From: Reticulitermes lucifugus
Lineage: Eukaryota > Arthropoda > Insecta > Blattodea > Rhinotermitidae
NCBI GenBank assembly: GCA_026260175.1
Contig: JAKCWW010003169.1
Location: forward strand, 7,697 to 27,786
Reading direction: 5' to 3'
Length of the DNA stretch: 20,090 bases
Shown here: positions 19,043 to 20,090 of the stretch, piece by piece
Layout of the letters: each line of letters opens with the position of its first letter
Position numbering within the stretch: position 1 is the stretch's first letter
Notes under the pieces: generated by a model
Told to the model about the DNA's origin: nothing
What the model saw: only the letters and a program-made list of their open reading frames with translations
Databases searched by the model: none
Position numbers and translations under genes: made by a program

Positions 19043-19107
19043 CTGGATAAGGATCAACAGTGTCTCCAGCCATTATAAATAACAGCAACAGGTTTGTATT
19101 GGCTCAG
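19043..19107 (-). other. Candidate start-codon exon of a minus-strand gene
   Basis: Read on the minus strand, an acceptor with a pyrimidine tract (ATATTCCCCTGTAG|CTGAG) opens a 65-nt interval that ends at a consensus donor (TATCCAG|GTTAGTATTT). An ATG at complement 19073-19071 has A at -3 and G at +4, a good animal start context, and an in-frame TGA lies just upstream. The coding part is ten codons plus one base, MAGDTVDPYP. Other frames are closed. This is the layout of a second exon carrying the end of the 5' UTR and the start codon. The protein is not recognised, and the next exon must accept phase 1. The island at 7353-7506 would fit that phase but is 11.5 kb away. It may still be a chance coincidence of sites. 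Confidence 0.35.
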
Positions 19108-19609
19108 CTACAGGGGAATATGCATCACTGTATGATTTAATGTAAGGTTTGATGTATAAAACAGATATTACAAAAAATATATTTCGAAGCCAGAAGTTTA
19201 CATATAACCGAGAATTCAGAGTTTTACATCAATAAAGCCTCGTCTGGAATACTTCAAGTTTAAAGCGTATAAAAACTACGATGTATATTTAACTGTTAGT
19301 TACTGACTCTGAAAACATAAACATTAAGATAAAAGTTTATTGACATGGTTCATATGTTTGTAGGGCAAGTGAAATATCTTCAAGACGAACAAATCCCGTC
19401 TAATCAGACATTCTGCTTGAACTGAAACAGCAGGCTTTGTACAGTACTCTGCACTCTCGTCATGTTTTATTCTTGTCTGCATAATTTACAGAGCCATCAT
19501 AAGAAATATTTAATAAGCAGTAATTCACCATATATATGCTACTCTTAATAAGATCGAAGCTTTAACTCTAAACAAAGCAAATAAACAATGGTAGTTTAAG
19601 AATCGCACA
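19108..19609. other. AT-rich flank of the LINE, nothing recognised
   Basis: No gene or repeat is recognised. The LINE homology starts abruptly near 19610 without an obvious target-site duplication or promoter region, consistent with 5' truncation. Confidence 0.45.
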
Positions 19610-20090
19610 GTAGTTTGGCTAGGTGCAGGAATCATTTCTTTCACCTATTGAATGTACATGGAGTTTAGAATGTTAGGCAGACTGAAATACAGACAGCACA
19701 GCCACTGGTGCCTGAGCCCAGTGACTCTGAGGTTGAGATGGCTATTGAAAAGTTAAGAAGGCACAAATCAACTTGTATTGATCAAATTCCAGCAGAAGTG
19801 ATTAAAGCAGGAGGTAGGACAATTCGTTCTGAGATCCATAATCTTATTAATTCTATTTGGAATAAAGAGGAATTGCCTGAGCAGTGGAAGGAGTCAATCA
19901 TTGTACCTATTTATAAGAAGGGTGATAAAACAGATTGCAGTAATTATCGAGGCATATTACTTTTGCCAACCACATACAAAATTCTATCGAATATTCTTCT
20001 GTCAAGGTTAACTCCATATGCAGAGGGAATTATTGGGGATCATCAGTGTGGATTTAGACGTAACAGGTCGACTACTGATCATATATTCTG
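19610..20090 (+). pseudogene. 5'-truncated RTE/jockey-type LINE reverse transcriptase, runs off window
   Basis: This is the polymerase ORF of a non-LTR retrotransposon, which copies element RNA into nicked chromosomal DNA. Homology begins near 19612 (SLARCRNHFFHLLNVHGV), meets a TAG at 19666-19668, then stays open in the same frame for 140 codons to the edge. Recognisable blocks are VEMAIEKLRRHKS with IDQIPAEVIKAGG (the K-x-x-K-S-x-G/C-x-D-x-IP-E region), INSIWNKEELPEQWKESIIV, PIYKKGDKTDCSNYRGILLL (fingers domain, K-GD...NYRGI), TTYKILSNILLSRL, and GDHQCGFRRNRSTTDHIF (the QxGFR-x-RST region just before motif A). The catalytic motifs A-C lie beyond the window. The upstream endonuclease is missing. 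Apart from the single stop, the frame is well preserved, so this copy is much younger than the LINE at 2515-3590. The wording matches elements I remember as abundant in cockroach and other insect genomes. Confidence 0.9.

Overview
The window looks like intergenic or intronic DNA from a large, AT-rich, repeat-laden animal genome, most likely an insect. There are no bacterial-style gene clusters, no ribosome-binding sites and no long ORFs; the longest ATG-started frame is only 107 codons and is low-complexity. Several degenerate elements read like families I remember from cockroach genomes (Periplaneta-type RTE/jockey LINEs and tRNA-headed SINEs). The cockroach assignment is inference from memory, not a database result.

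Layout. 1-88 is an ATAC microsatellite. About 406-672 is a tRNA-headed SINE with a candidate 7-bp target-site duplication. About 1620-1745 and 7605-7735 are two decayed minus-strand copies of what looks like one other SINE family. About 2515-3590 is a heavily frameshifted jockey-like LINE whose reverse-transcriptase motifs can still be followed in order. 4338-4357 is a perfect 20-bp palindrome, and 4765-4833 is a compact double-hairpin unit. 7353-7506 is a GC-rich island with splice-like edges on the minus strand. 9551-9819 is a nine-unit ~30-bp minisatellite with an internal 89-bp higher-order duplication. 11778-11906 and 12168-12297 form a ~130-bp inverted repeat whose arms each carry a hammerhead-ribozyme-like hairpin, as found in Penelope-like element terminal repeats. 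About 13690-13860 and 14315-14480 are further decayed dispersed repeats. 14685-14714 is a perfect 12-bp-stem hairpin, and 15904-16039 is a nested foldback. From about 19610 to the window end is a 5'-truncated RTE/jockey-type LINE reverse transcriptase, on the plus strand, with one early stop.

No complete host gene can be demonstrated. Three short minus-strand intervals (19043-19107, 13084-13133, 12760-12822) have credible splice sites, and the first has an ATG in good context. If real, they would belong to a minus-strand gene with multi-kilobase introns in which these repeats sit. This is a hypothesis that RNA-seq would settle. The rest is AT-rich DNA in which I recognise nothing.
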